Origin: CAZLCC01 sp964570845
GTDB taxonomy: Bacteria; Patescibacteriota; Saccharimonadia; Saccharimonadales; Saccharimonadaceae
Length of the DNA: 46,004 nt
NCBI GenBank assembly: GCA_964570845.1
Contig: CAZMZB010000004.1
Coordinates: 1-46,004, forward strand
Reading direction: 5' to 3'
The notes under the pieces were generated by a model that was given only the letters and a program-made list of their open reading frames with translations, was not told the DNA's origin and made no database searches. A program made the translations under genes and the position numbers. How positions within the stretch are numbered: position 1 is the stretch's first letter; each line of letters opens with the position of its first letter. Below, in pieces: positions 14,497-23,722 of this stretch.

Positions 14497-17190
14497 GTGA
14501 TAAGAAAACGTTCCCCGAGAAAAAATGGTGGCAGAAAACTCCGCGCTTATTCTAACTTAGCAACTCGTCGACGAGCCAAAAAGGATGCTCGAACAAGAAA
14601 AAAGGCTGAATATCTCGCAACTCTCCCAAAGCATCCCGTAAAACGTGTTTTGCACCGCATACACCCGCGACGCTTCTTTGCCTATTGGTTTAGCCGTGAA
14701 GGCGGCATTATGGCACTTAAAATCGGTGGTGTGGCTATTCTATTCATGGTGCTAGTATTTGGCGCTTTATTTGCTTATTTCCGCCGAGAACTTGATGCAA
14801 TTCGCCCGGGCGAGCTCAGCAAACGTGTCCAAACTACGGTTACGAAATATTATGACAGAAACAATGTACTCCTATGGGAAGATAAGGGTGACGGCAACTA
14901 TAAGCTTGTTGTAAAAGAAAGCGAAATAGCTGAGCCAATGAAACAGGCAACTATTGCCATTGAAGATAAAGACTTCTATAAACATGGCGGGGTTAGTTTT
15001 ACTGGTATCGCTCGTGCTTTCGTAAATAACTTCGGCGGGGGTGGCACTCAAGGCGGGTCAACGCTCACACAGCAGCTTGTCAAACAAGTATTTTTCGCAG
15101 ATGAAGCTAGTCAGCGAGGCATAAATGGTGTTCCGCGAAAGATTAAAGAGGCAATTTTAGCTGTCGAAGTTGAGCGAATGTATGACAAAAACCAAATCCT
15201 AACTCTCTATCTCAACGAGTCACCATATGGTGGTCGTCGTAACGGTGTCGAGTCTGGAGCACAAACCTATTTTGGGAAACATGCTAAAGATCTGAACGTT
15301 GCTGAAGCAGCACTTCTTGCGAGTATTCCTCAACAGCCCGGTCTCTACGACCCATATAATCCGACCGGGCACAAAGCACTCATCACCCGCCAACACAGGG
15401 TAATAGATAATATGATGCAACAAGGGTTTATTACGAAAGAAGAAGGTGAGAAGGCTAAAAAAGTAGCTATTTTGGATACAATTAGACCTGAAGCTGACCA
15501 GTTTAAGAACATTCGTGCACCACACTTTGTGCAAATGGTACGAAGTGACCTTGAGAGTCAGCTTGGTAAAGCAACGGTTGGTCGCGGAGGGCTTACGGTT
15601 AAAACAACTCTTGATTGGCGTGCGCAAGATATTGTTGAGCGGTCTATGGCTGAGCTATTTGACTCCTACCTTCCAGCGTCAGCAAATTTTGATAACGGTG
15701 CTGCAACTGTCGTTGATGTTCCAACCGGACAAATATTAGCTATGCAAGGTAGTCGATCTTATAACTATCCCGGATATGGTCAAGATAATGCCTCCAATTC
15801 ATTCATACAGCCAGGCTCAAGTATCAAGCCATTTGTCTATGCCGGTCTGTTTAAGCAGAAACCAGCTGGTCAAGCAAATTATGGCGCCGGATCAATCTTA
15901 AGCGATGAACCAATTGACAATATTTATGGCGCAAAGCTAAACAACTTTGATAACAGGTTTAAAGGTAGTATGACCATTCGCAGCGCTCTTGCTGAATCTC
16001 GTAACATCCCGGCTGTAAAAGCAATGTACATCACTGGTCGTGACGCAACTTTACAAACCATCCATGATGTTGGTGACAAAAGCTACTGTACACAAGGTGT
16101 CGATAAGCAAGTGGGGCTTGCGGCGTCTATTGGCGGCTGCGGACTCAAGCAGACTGAACATGCTAACTCTTTCGCAACCCTGGGACGGATGGGAGTTTAT
16201 AAGCCGGTCTCTAGCGTACTCGAAGTAAAAAACGCCCAAGGAGACACTATCAAAAAATGGAAGGATGAGGGTAAGCAGGTGCTCGACCCACAAATTCCCT
16301 ACATGCTTAGTGATATTCTCAGCGATGACAGTGCTCGTTCACCGTCATTTGGCGCTGGTGCTTCTGGCCTCAATATTCCGGGAGTAAAAACTGCCACTAA
16401 GACTGGTACTTCAAACTTAGGAAATTTTTCAAAAGATTTGTGGATGAACAGCTACACACCAAAAGCAGCGCTCAGTATTTGGGTTGGAAATCATGATACG
16501 ACTCCAATGAGTAATGCTCTTTCAAGCATTGTTGGTCCAACAGTTAATAAGATTATGGGACCAATTCATACCGATATTTTCGAAAAAGAAGGTAGTTGGA
16601 AACCAGGCGATTGGTTTACTCGACCAAACGGTATTCAAACGCTTACTGTAAACGGGCGGACTGACATATTCCCTTCATGGTACAACAAGTCGCAGGCTCA
16701 AACCGGCGCGAAGATGACGTTTGATAAAGTCTCGAAAAAGAAAGCAACTAATTGTACGCCAAATGCAGCCCGAGTGGAGGTGATTGTTCAAAAAATCCAA
16801 GACCCTGTCTCAAGAAAGACTATCATTATGGCTTCTGACGGATATGACGCAACGGCTGAAGATGATGTTCATAAATGCAATGATGTGAAGCCCTTTATTT
16901 CAAACATTTCCGCTTCTCGCACCTCTGCGAATGTGTGTCGTGTTACTGTACAAGTCAACCAAGGAACTCACCCTGTCACCTCTGCATCAATTAGTGTCAA
17001 TGGCAGTGTTGTTGCAAACGCAGGTGGTGCCGGCACAATCACTGCCAATGCCCCATGTACTCCTGGTGGAGGAACTATTTCAATCAGTGCAACCGTGAGA
17101 GATAATGCACTCTATGAAGGAACTGGCTCTAGAACAGTTTCTATCACCCCATCATCTACACCACCAGGTGATGATGAAGACGATGAATAA
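14497..17190 (+). CDS. Class A penicillin-binding protein (PBP1A-type)
   Basis: 897 aa bifunctional peptidoglycan glycosyltransferase and transpeptidase. A very basic cytoplasmic N-terminus (residues 1-60) is followed by one transmembrane helix at about 73-94. The GT51 domain shows EDKDFYKHGG (catalytic Glu156) and GGSTLTQQL at 187-195. The transpeptidase motifs are SSIK at 441-444 (Ser441 nucleophile), SRN at 501-503 and KTGTS at 635-639. The last 140 residues form an Ig/fibronectin-like domain with paired cysteines and an acidic tail (PGDDEDDE). Start: GTG at 14497 with TAAGGAG 9 nt upstream. It is divergent from tyrS through shared promoter DNA. Confidence 0.96.
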   Translation: MIRKRSPRKNGGRKLRAYSNLATRRRAKKDARTRKKAEYLATLPKHPVKRVLHRIHPRRFFAYWFSREGGIMALKIGGVAILFMVLVFGALFAYFRRELDAIRPGELSKRVQTTVTKYYDRNNVLLWEDKGDGNYKLVVKESEIAEPMKQATIAIEDKDFYKHGGVSFTGIARAFVNNFGGGGTQGGSTLTQQLVKQVFFADEASQRGINGVPRKIKEAILAVEVERMYDKNQILTLYLNESPYGGRRNGVESGAQTYFGKHAKDLNVAEAALLASIPQQPGLYDPYNPTGHKALITRQHRVIDNMMQQGFITKEEGEKAKKVAILDTIRPEADQFKNIRAPHFVQMVRSDLESQLGKATVGRGGLTVKTTLDWRAQDIVERSMAELFDSYLPASANFDNGAATVVDVPTGQILAMQGSRSYNYPGYGQDNASNSFIQPGSSIKPFVYAGLFKQKPAGQANYGAGSILSDEPIDNIYGAKLNNFDNRFKGSMTIRSALAESRNIPAVKAMYITGRDATLQTIHDVGDKSYCTQGVDKQVGLAASIGGCGLKQTEHANSFATLGRMGVYKPVSSVLEVKNAQGDTIKKWKDEGKQVLDPQIPYMLSDILSDDSARSPSFGAGASGLNIPGVKTATKTGTSNLGNFSKDLWMNSYTPKAALSIWVGNHDTTPMSNALSSIVGPTVNKIMGPIHTDIFEKEGSWKPGDWFTRPNGIQTLTVNGRTDIFPSWYNKSQAQTGAKMTFDKVSKKKATNCTPNAARVEVIVQKIQDPVSRKTIIMASDGYDATAEDDVHKCNDVKPFISNISASRTSANVCRVTVQVNQGTHPVTSASISVNGSVVANAGGAGTITANAPCTPGGGTISISATVRDNALYEGTGSRTVSITPSSTPPGDDEDDE

Positions 17191-17198
17191 ATCTACAT

Positions 17199-17999
17199 TT
17201 AGCGGTTCGCTAGTTCTATAAGTGATTCCTCTTTTGAAAGTTTTCTTTTCTTAGCGGGTTGCTGCTTTTTTGAAACGTTTCTTGAGGCTGAGTTACTTTT
17301 ACCGGTATTCATATTTTTCGCAAACATCATTTTCCCTGCCTGAGTCTGTAGACTGCGCGTAAACTCTACCTCAACTTCCTTGCCAATAGCATTTTTCGCT
17401 TTTTCAACCACTACCATCGTACCATCATCAAGATAACCAACCCCTTGATCAGCCTCATTACCTCGTTGTACAAGACGAATTTTTTGACGCTCACCCGGCA
17501 AACGAGACATGCGTAGTGATTGTGCTAACCTATTAATATTCAAAACTTCAATTTCCTCAACCTGTGCAACTTTATTGAGATTAAAATCCAACGTTAGAAT
17601 CGTTGCTTGATATTGTTTTGCTAAGGCTAATAACTGTTCATCAACACCGTCCTTTGCCTTTCCATCCTGCAGTATCTGTACGCTCAAGTCTTTCATCTGC
17701 TGCAATTCTCTAATCACATCCAAACCATAGCGTGCCCGTGCGCGTTTATCGTTATCTCCACCATCCGCAAGAAGTTGCAGTTCCGCCACAACGCTTTTAG
17801 GCACAAGCAAAGTGCTTTGTAAGAATCCTGCTTTTGCCACCTCCAAAACCCGTCCGTCCATTAATGTTGACGTATCAATGAGGGTTGGCTTGTTGCTGCC
17901 CTGTTTTATCTTTGCCCCCTTCTTGAAAAAAAGAACATATGACACCTCGATAAAAAGTATTACTAATAAGCCCAGCACCAGTCCTTCAAATAATTCCAT
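17199..17999 (-). CDS. Membrane-anchored PIN-TRAM domain protein (YacL-like)
   Basis: 266 aa. One N-terminal transmembrane helix (about 6-26, LVLGLLVILFIEVSYVLFF) is followed by a PIN nuclease-like domain. Acidic site candidates are IDTSTLMDGR (about 41-50) and LTLDFNLNK (about 133-141). A TRAM domain comes after it (GVGYLDDGTMVVVEKA, near 185-200). The 50-residue C-terminal tail is Lys/Ser/Asn rich. YacL-type proteins are suspected RNases, but the activity is not established. It follows radA by 14 nt with AAAGGAG before the ATG, so it is the last gene of the radA unit. It converges on the PBP gene. Confidence 0.85.
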   Translation of the reverse strand: MELFEGLVLGLLVILFIEVSYVLFFKKGAKIKQGSNKPTLIDTSTLMDGRVLEVAKAGFLQSTLLVPKSVVAELQLLADGGDNDKRARARYGLDVIRELQQMKDLSVQILQDGKAKDGVDEQLLALAKQYQATILTLDFNLNKVAQVEEIEVLNINRLAQSLRMSRLPGERQKIRLVQRGNEADQGVGYLDDGTMVVVEKAKNAIGKEVEVEFTRSLQTQAGKMMFAKNMNTGKSNSASRNVSKKQQPAKKRKLSKEESLIELANR

Positions 18000-18013
18000 A
18001 CTTTCTCCTTTAT

Positions 18014-19360
18014 TTATTTTTCTAAATATTTAATAAATGCTTGCCGCATATCTTTTACTTCACGAATAAAAGACTGTTTTGGCTTGGTACCAGGCGCAAT
18101 CGCAAAACCAAAGCCAAGCTTTTTAGCTTCATCCACACGCCGCTTCGCATTATGTACACTACGGATTTCTCCGCCCAGGCCAACTTCGCCAAACACAACC
18201 ACATCGTCGCTTAAACGTCGTCCTGCGGCCGCAGAGGCAATCGCCATACATACTGCCAGGTCTGCCGCCGGGTCTTGCAGTTTTAAACCGCCAACTACAT
18301 TTACATAAATATCTTTGTCTGATAATTTCAATTTCGTGCGTTTTTCCAGCACCGCCACAAGCAAATTAAGGCGATTTAAATCAAAGCCACTTGCCGTGCG
18401 TTTAGGATACCCGAAATGTGTCGGATTCACAAGCGCCTGTATTTCCACGAGCAGAGGCCGAGTGCCCTCAAGCGTAGCGAGCACTACTGAACCATCAGCA
18501 TTTTGCCGTTCGGCAAGCAGCGCAGCTGAAGGGTTTCGCACAGACCGTAAGCCTTCATCCATCATTTCAAAAATCGCCGCTTCGCTTGTCGCGCCATAAC
18601 GATTCTTCACCGCTCGCACTACTTTAAATCCACCATAGCGATCACCTTCAAACTGCAGCACCACATCAACTAAATGTTCAAGGACTTTCGGTCCAGCAAT
18701 ACTCCCCTCTTTTGTGACATGCCCAACTAGTACGACAGCTGTGTTTGTTTTTTTAGCAGCTCGAGTAATAATATTACTTGAATTTGTAATTTGGCTGACT
18801 GTTCCCGGTGCCGAAGCAATCTCCGCAAGTGTCATGGTTTGCATTGAGTCAACAATCACAAGCTGATATTTCCCTGTGTTTATCGTTACAGCAATATCAT
18901 CTGCACTGGTTGATGCTGCCAGTTCCAGCTTTTCATCACTGGTTGCGCCTAATCGCTCAGCACGTAGTTTTATCTGTCCTTCAGACTCTTCACCGCTAAC
19001 ATATAAAACCGCTTGTCCATTTGCAACAACTGCAGCAATCTGTAAGAGCAATGTGCTTTTTCCAATTCCTGGCTGCCCGGCCATTAACACCACACCGCCC
19101 GGCATGAAACCACCGCCAAGCACGCCGTCAAGATCACTAAAACCAGTTTTGATCCTGCTGCCGACCGAATCTGTCTTGATACTTTTTAGGACCGCTGTCT
19201 TTAGCTTTTTACCCTGACTACGAGATACTGCCGACTTTCCACTCGTCTCAACGGCTTGTTCTAAAAGACTGTTCCATGCGCCGCAGTTATCGCATTTTCC
19301 CGACCACTTTGAATACTGTGCCCCACACTGCTGACAAATATACTTCGCTTTTAATTTCAC
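18014..19360 (-). CDS. radA: DNA repair protein RadA
   Basis: 448 aa, full length. It promotes branch migration in homologous recombination. In order: a four-cysteine zinc finger (CQQCGAQYSKW and CDNCGAW) in the first 30 residues, Walker A GQPGIGKSTLLLQ at about 92-104, Walker B VIVDSMQT, the RadA motif KNRYG (usually KNRFG), and a Lon-protease-like C-terminal domain (EVGLGGEIRSV). The start codon is GTG at 19360, 8 nt after the prepilin stop, with a weak GGGTAG before it. It probably shares the prepilin message. Confidence 0.95.
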   Translation of the reverse strand: MKLKAKYICQQCGAQYSKWSGKCDNCGAWNSLLEQAVETSGKSAVSRSQGKKLKTAVLKSIKTDSVGSRIKTGFSDLDGVLGGGFMPGGVVLMAGQPGIGKSTLLLQIAAVVANGQAVLYVSGEESEGQIKLRAERLGATSDEKLELAASTSADDIAVTINTGKYQLVIVDSMQTMTLAEIASAPGTVSQITNSSNIITRAAKKTNTAVVLVGHVTKEGSIAGPKVLEHLVDVVLQFEGDRYGGFKVVRAVKNRYGATSEAAIFEMMDEGLRSVRNPSAALLAERQNADGSVVLATLEGTRPLLVEIQALVNPTHFGYPKRTASGFDLNRLNLLVAVLEKRTKLKLSDKDIYVNVVGGLKLQDPAADLAVCMAIASAAAGRRLSDDVVVFGEVGLGGEIRSVHNAKRRVDEAKKLGFGFAIAPGTKPKQSFIREVKDMRQAFIKYLEK

Positions 19361-19368
19361 ATGCTACC

Positions 19369-20091
19369 CTATTGCGCGTACACTGCATAATTATATCCAT
19401 TGGAAACACTACTAAGATAGTCTTTAACCAAAACTCTGTATAGGTTAAGAACCAGAGCGGGAGATGTATCAGCAGCATTATCTCCCGGAGGACTGTAAAA
19501 ACAGGCATTTGTATCCGTAGGATTTCCACCACCCGACGGTATCTTACCCGCTTCCGTCATTAACTCGTTAAATGTGGCATTATTACTCGTAGAAGCCTCA
19601 AGACGGGCAGCACCGTAATACCCCCCCTTCTTTTTATTAAGACATGGAATAAGTAAATAACCAGAGTAATTCGTACTATCTGGAGGACTATCCCACTTTG
19701 GATCCATAATTGTTTCTTTTAAGTACCCTGCTTCCCCAAGCTTGCCGCCCAGCTGACTCGGTGCGGACGTATTTCCTGAAAGAGAGGGGGTTGCTCCCCA
19801 GCTACCACCATTCCAAAAAAAATTAGTAACTGGATAGCTATTGTATAGCGTGTAAAAACCGAGGGCATCATCAATTGCTTTTGATTTTCCATCCGCCTGC
19901 GCAAGTTTATAAGCATTTACTAAAGTTTGTAAGTCATTTTTCCTTTTCGTATCTCTCGCTCTTTCTTGATAAGCAGGATACGCTACAGCAATAATAGCAG
20001 CTAAGATACCGATAGTCGTCACAACTATTAAAACTTCTATAATCGTAAATCCATTATTTCGTTTTTTATTATTTAAAAATGTGAAAAACAT
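19369..20091 (-). CDS. Type IV prepilin-like protein
   Basis: 240 aa. A class III signal is clear: basic leader NNKKRNNG, cleavage after Gly14, mature N-terminus FTIIE with Glu at position +5, and then a 25-residue hydrophobic helix. The mature protein would be 226 residues, with a globular domain rich in Gly, Ser, Asn and Tyr and with cysteines CLNKKKG and ACFYSPPG that may form a disulfide loop. It fits a major or minor pilin of the T4P machinery whose PilB ATPase lies at 30252-31877. No peptidase or PilC gene is in the window. It has its own promoter at 20130-20138. Confidence 0.88.
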   Translation of the reverse strand: MFFTFLNNKKRNNGFTIIEVLIVVTTIGILAAIIAVAYPAYQERARDTKRKNDLQTLVNAYKLAQADGKSKAIDDALGFYTLYNSYPVTNFFWNGGSWGATPSLSGNTSAPSQLGGKLGEAGYLKETIMDPKWDSPPDSTNYSGYLLIPCLNKKKGGYYGAARLEASTSNNATFNELMTEAGKIPSGGGNPTDTNACFYSPPGDNAADTSPALVLNLYRVLVKDYLSSVSNGYNYAVYAQ

Positions 20092-20129
20092 TATATTTTA
20101 TCTTCTCATCCTGTCTATTGCTAAGCTTT

Positions 20130-20138
20130 AGTATACCA
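20130..20138 (-). promoter_or_regulatory. Extended -10 promoter of the prepilin gene
   Basis: TGGTATACT on the minus strand, 38 nt before the ATG at 20091. The leader carries AGGATGAG, 13 nt from the ATG. It lies in the 54-bp gap after the HExxH gene. Confidence 0.6.
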
Positions 20139-20145
20139 TAAGTAG

Positions 20146-21132
20146 TTACACTGACGGTACAGTTTCAAGCTGGCTATCAATAGTACGATTCAAGCTCTCT
20201 GCCTCACTGTTGAGTGCTTCAAGTTGAGCACGCTTTTGTTCATATTGTTGCTCAAGTTGTTCAATTGCGCTACGCTCACTTTCAAGCTGGTTTTGTCGCA
20301 AAATAAGTTGATTTCTTGCCGCGTCAAATTCTGCTTCGTCTTCAAAATAACCCGAGCGGGCTTTCTGATTAAAATCTGATATATCGCTATTCAACGCGCT
20401 AATTTCGACGTTATAAGCACCGATACGCTGATTAATCTCTACAGCAAGCGCTTCTATCCCCGTAGCTAACGCTTCCTGCTGCTGCTCCAGTTCTCTAAAT
20501 AATCGTTCATAGTGATTTGCCATTTTCGCGACAGCTTTCCTGTCCTCAAAATACCGACTATAATATTCTTCTAATTCCGAACTCACTGTTATCATTTCAG
20601 TACCGATAATCGAATGGAGTTCATTAAACTTCTCTCCCGGTTCAATTCTTTCATATACCTTGAGCCTTTGCTGTAATTTCTCGTCAGTAATTTCTGTAAG
20701 TTCAGCTTCCAGTAATTTGTTGATACGTTGTTTTTCGGAAGAAGAAAGCCTATCATATGCCACGTGTAGCATCTCGTGAGCAGAGGTTACTTCTTTTACA
20801 CCCTCCAGCCTCTCATCATCAATATTAAAAATGAAAATGTGTTGCGGCGAAATATAGCAACCCAGAATAATACTTTCTCTATCCCGACTTTTGCAATTTT
20901 GATTAAATTCCTGACGATCATTGAGTGCTGGCTGGGCTGCAAAGAAATAGAACTGCCCTTCATCCGTGAATTGAACAGTATCCGCAATGTCTTGGATATG
21001 ACTACTTGGCTTATATGTCGCTACTACAAACCTGTCAACTACATTTTGGAAGTTGAGCAGTGCCCAGACACTACTCCCAAGCACGGCTACAATCATAGTC
21101 AGTGCTGTAAGACGCCAAAACCAATGCTTCAT
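20146..21132 (-). CDS. Membrane-anchored HExxH protein with long coiled coil
   Basis: 328 aa, not a named family to me. A signal anchor at about 7-27 (LTALTMIVAVLGSSVWALL) is followed by a domain with two close cysteines (C80, C92) and the zinc-peptidase motif HEMLH at 119-123. A predicted coiled coil rich in Glu, Gln and Arg fills about 185-325. The protein should face outward. A third metal ligand is not certain (the segment FNELHSIIGTE near 168-178 is a candidate). The ATG lies one base after the clpC stop, so it should be co-transcribed and fall under the HrcA operator, which suggests a role in envelope protein quality. Confidence 0.65.
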   Translation of the reverse strand: MKHWFWRLTALTMIVAVLGSSVWALLNFQNVVDRFVVATYKPSSHIQDIADTVQFTDEGQFYFFAAQPALNDRQEFNQNCKSRDRESIILGCYISPQHIFIFNIDDERLEGVKEVTSAHEMLHVAYDRLSSSEKQRINKLLEAELTEITDEKLQQRLKVYERIEPGEKFNELHSIIGTEMITVSSELEEYYSRYFEDRKAVAKMANHYERLFRELEQQQEALATGIEALAVEINQRIGAYNVEISALNSDISDFNQKARSGYFEDEAEFDAARNQLILRQNQLESERSAIEQLEQQYEQKRAQLEALNSEAESLNRTIDSQLETVPSV

Positions 21133-21133
21133 G

Positions 21134-23605
21134 CTATTCGGCTTTCACGGCAACTTTTAGCTTATTTTCAGAAATCTTCGCCTGCAGTACATCACCTTTT
21201 TTGAATACTCCCTTTAGTAGCCCGTCTGCAATCGTATGCTCGAGTTCATCTTGAATAACACGTCGTAAGGGGCGCACGCCATTGCGCGAATCATACCCTC
21301 TACTTAGCAGCCATCGTTTCGCGCTCGGTTCAATAACAACTCTAAGCCCTTTATCCATTAGGCGTTCCTGCAGCTCTTTAATTTGCAGATCAAATATCTT
21401 ACCGACATTTCGCTTTGTGAGCACATGAAAGACTACCACACTATCAAAACGATTAATCAATTCCGGTCTCATCATGTCATTCAGTGCTTCTTTTGCCGCC
21501 TCACTATTTTCGTCGTGCAAATCTTCCAGTTTCTTCTTTTCATCTTTACCGGTTGCCCTAAACCCAAGCGTTGCTTCTTTCTGCATACGCTCAGCACCCA
21601 AATTACTTGTCAAAATGATGATGGTATTCGCAAAACTGACCCTTCTTCCTTTAGCATCGGTCAGCCTGCCATCTTCGAGTAGTTGAAGCAGTAACTGAAA
21701 AACATCGGGGTGCGCTTTTTCAATTTCATCAAACAATACCACGCTATACGGCTGACGGCGAATCTTGTCAGTGAGCTGCCCACCGTCATCGTAACCAACA
21801 TACCCCGCTGGTGCGCCGACCAACCGGCTTGTGTTATGCCGCTCGCTAAATTCACTCATATCAATCTTAATGAGCGATTCTTCAGAGCCAAATACCTCTT
21901 TGGCGAGTACCTTTGCCAGCTCAGTTTTACCTACTCCGGTTGGACCCATAAAAATAAATGAGCCAATCGGACGCTGGGCGTGCGCAATTCCTGAACGACT
22001 TCTCCTCACCGCCTTTGATACTTTTTCGATTGTTTCTTTTTGCCCGATGATATGCTTGCTGAGATGCTTTTCAAGATTGCTGAGCATCTTCGCCTCAGAC
22101 TTAACCACACGACTCACAGGAATACCCGTCATGGTTGCTACTGCAGCGGCGACATCATCTGCTGTTAATGTTATCCGTGATTGTTTGCGTGTTTCTTTCT
22201 CCAGCTTTTCTATACGCTGTGTAATTTGACTAATGCGCGTTTTATAAAGTGCAGCTCGTTCATAGTCTTCGGCGTTGACCGCATCTTCCATCTTATCGTT
22301 CAAAGCCTTTATTTCTCGCTTATAGTCACGTAATTTAGACGGCTGCGTTCCGCGGGTAACACGTATTTTCGAGGATGCTTCATCAATCACGTCGATCGCT
22401 TTATCAGGCATAAACCGTTCTGTGACGTATCTGTCCGCTAGCTTCACCGCATCTTCAATGACATCATTCGGTAGCGACACGTTATGATGGACTTCATAAT
22501 GATGTCGCAACCCTTTCAGGATATCTATCGTATCCTTCAAACCTGGCTCCGGAACAATGATTGACTGTAAGCGCCGCTCCAAAGCTGCATCTTTTTCAAT
22601 GTGTTTTCGATATTCATCTAAAGTCGTGGCGCCAATTAAGCGAAGTTTTCCGCGTGCCAAAGCTGGCTTTAGAATATTTGCCGCATCCATTGCGCCTTCG
22701 GCTGCACCCGCACCAACCAGGAGATGCAGTTCGTCAATAAAGACAATGTTATGCTCATCTTCTGTCAGTTCTGAGACAACTTTTTTTAATCGCTCTTCGA
22801 ATTCACCTCGATATTTTGTACCCGCAATCATACCCGCAAGATCAAGTTGAACGACTCGTTTATCTAACAAGTGTTCAGGCACCTGTTCTTTAGCAATACG
22901 CGTCGCTAAGCCTTCGACAATCGCCGTTTTTCCCACGCCGGGTTCACCAATAAGCACAGGATTATTTTTTGTACGACGAGTTAAAATCGTTACCAGCCGT
23001 TCTATCTGATCGCTTCTTCCGATAACAGGATCAAGTTCTCCATTTCGAGCTTGCGCTGTTAGATCAATACCATAGATATCAAGCGCGCCAGGGCGGCCAC
23101 GCTTTGTTTTAATGTTGCCCAGCCCCTCGCCAAGCGCATCAAATGAACGCTGCTGATGATTAAGATAATTCTCAAGTCCGCCTAAAAGATCGTCGATGTT
23201 AATATTCATGTCACGCAGTAACACTGTTGCTCGAGCATTCTTCTGACTTAAGATACTGTAAAGAATATGTTCTGTGCCGCAAAAATCCTGATGAAAATCC
23301 TGCGCCACATCCCAACTCATTTTTAAAGTGAGCTTTGCTGTCTCACTTAGACCTTTCGCGCCGGTGCTCACCACCAACGCTCGCGGCGTTAAGTTAAGCG
23401 CTAAACGTGCTCGCTGTAAGGTAACACCAGAATCTGAAAGCATTTTCGCTCCTACAGAAGTATCTTGGCTTAAAACGCCCAGTAAAAGATGCTCTGTGCC
23501 AACATAGGCACTACCCAGACTTCTCGCAATAGCCTCAGCATGCTGCAAGCTTCCGCGTGCATTATCAGTTAAGCGATCAATAAATTCTGCAAAACTTTCA
23601 GGCAT
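21134..23605 (-). CDS. clpC: ATP-dependent Clp protease ATP-binding subunit ClpC
   Basis: 823 aa AAA+ unfoldase that feeds proteins to ClpP. The order is a double Clp-N repeat (1-145), AAA1 with Walker A GEPGVGKTA at about 221, a UVR-containing middle domain (LNDKMEDAVNAEDYERAALY), AAA2 with Walker A GPTGVGKTE and Walker B VVLFDEIEKA, and the C-terminal D2-small domain. The first two codons are both ATG (23608 and 23605). GGAGG lies 13 nt or more upstream, rather far. A perfect CIRCE operator sits at its promoter. The HExxH gene follows 1 nt after the stop. Confidence 0.96.
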   Translation of the reverse strand: MPESFAEFIDRLTDNARGSLQHAEAIARSLGSAYVGTEHLLLGVLSQDTSVGAKMLSDSGVTLQRARLALNLTPRALVVSTGAKGLSETAKLTLKMSWDVAQDFHQDFCGTEHILYSILSQKNARATVLLRDMNINIDDLLGGLENYLNHQQRSFDALGEGLGNIKTKRGRPGALDIYGIDLTAQARNGELDPVIGRSDQIERLVTILTRRTKNNPVLIGEPGVGKTAIVEGLATRIAKEQVPEHLLDKRVVQLDLAGMIAGTKYRGEFEERLKKVVSELTEDEHNIVFIDELHLLVGAGAAEGAMDAANILKPALARGKLRLIGATTLDEYRKHIEKDAALERRLQSIIVPEPGLKDTIDILKGLRHHYEVHHNVSLPNDVIEDAVKLADRYVTERFMPDKAIDVIDEASSKIRVTRGTQPSKLRDYKREIKALNDKMEDAVNAEDYERAALYKTRISQITQRIEKLEKETRKQSRITLTADDVAAAVATMTGIPVSRVVKSEAKMLSNLEKHLSKHIIGQKETIEKVSKAVRRSRSGIAHAQRPIGSFIFMGPTGVGKTELAKVLAKEVFGSEESLIKIDMSEFSERHNTSRLVGAPAGYVGYDDGGQLTDKIRRQPYSVVLFDEIEKAHPDVFQLLLQLLEDGRLTDAKGRRVSFANTIIILTSNLGAERMQKEATLGFRATGKDEKKKLEDLHDENSEAAKEALNDMMRPELINRFDSVVVFHVLTKRNVGKIFDLQIKELQERLMDKGLRVVIEPSAKRWLLSRGYDSRNGVRPLRRVIQDELEHTIADGLLKGVFKKGDVLQAKISENKLKVAVKAE

Positions 23606-23664
23606 CATATATCTTTATACTACCTCCAAAATGATTTTTATATAAGGCTTTTTGCCTATATTTC

Positions 23665-23693
23665 AGTATAGAAAATTAGCACTCGTGAGTCAA
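23665..23693 (-). promoter_or_regulatory. clpC promoter (TTGACT-17-TATACT)
   Basis: On the minus strand the -35 TTGACT (23693-23688) lies inside the CIRCE spacer, and the -10 TATACT (23670-23665) follows after exactly 17 bp. The leader of about 50 nt contains a small hairpin (TATAGGC around AAAAA). HrcA bound at the CIRCE would cover the -35. Confidence 0.85.
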
Positions 23694-23702
23694 GAGTGCT
23701 AA
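23676..23702. promoter_or_regulatory. CIRCE operator (HrcA binding site), perfect consensus
   Basis: TTAGCACTC (23676-23684), 9-bp spacer, GAGTGCTAA (23694-23702): an exact match to the CIRCE consensus. It is placed at the promoter of clpC, 70 bp upstream of its start and 20 bp after the nusA stop. It predicts heat-shock control of clpC and the HExxH gene by HrcA, which must be encoded elsewhere. Confidence 0.96.
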
Positions 23703-23722
23703 TTTAAGGCAAAAGAAGAGCT

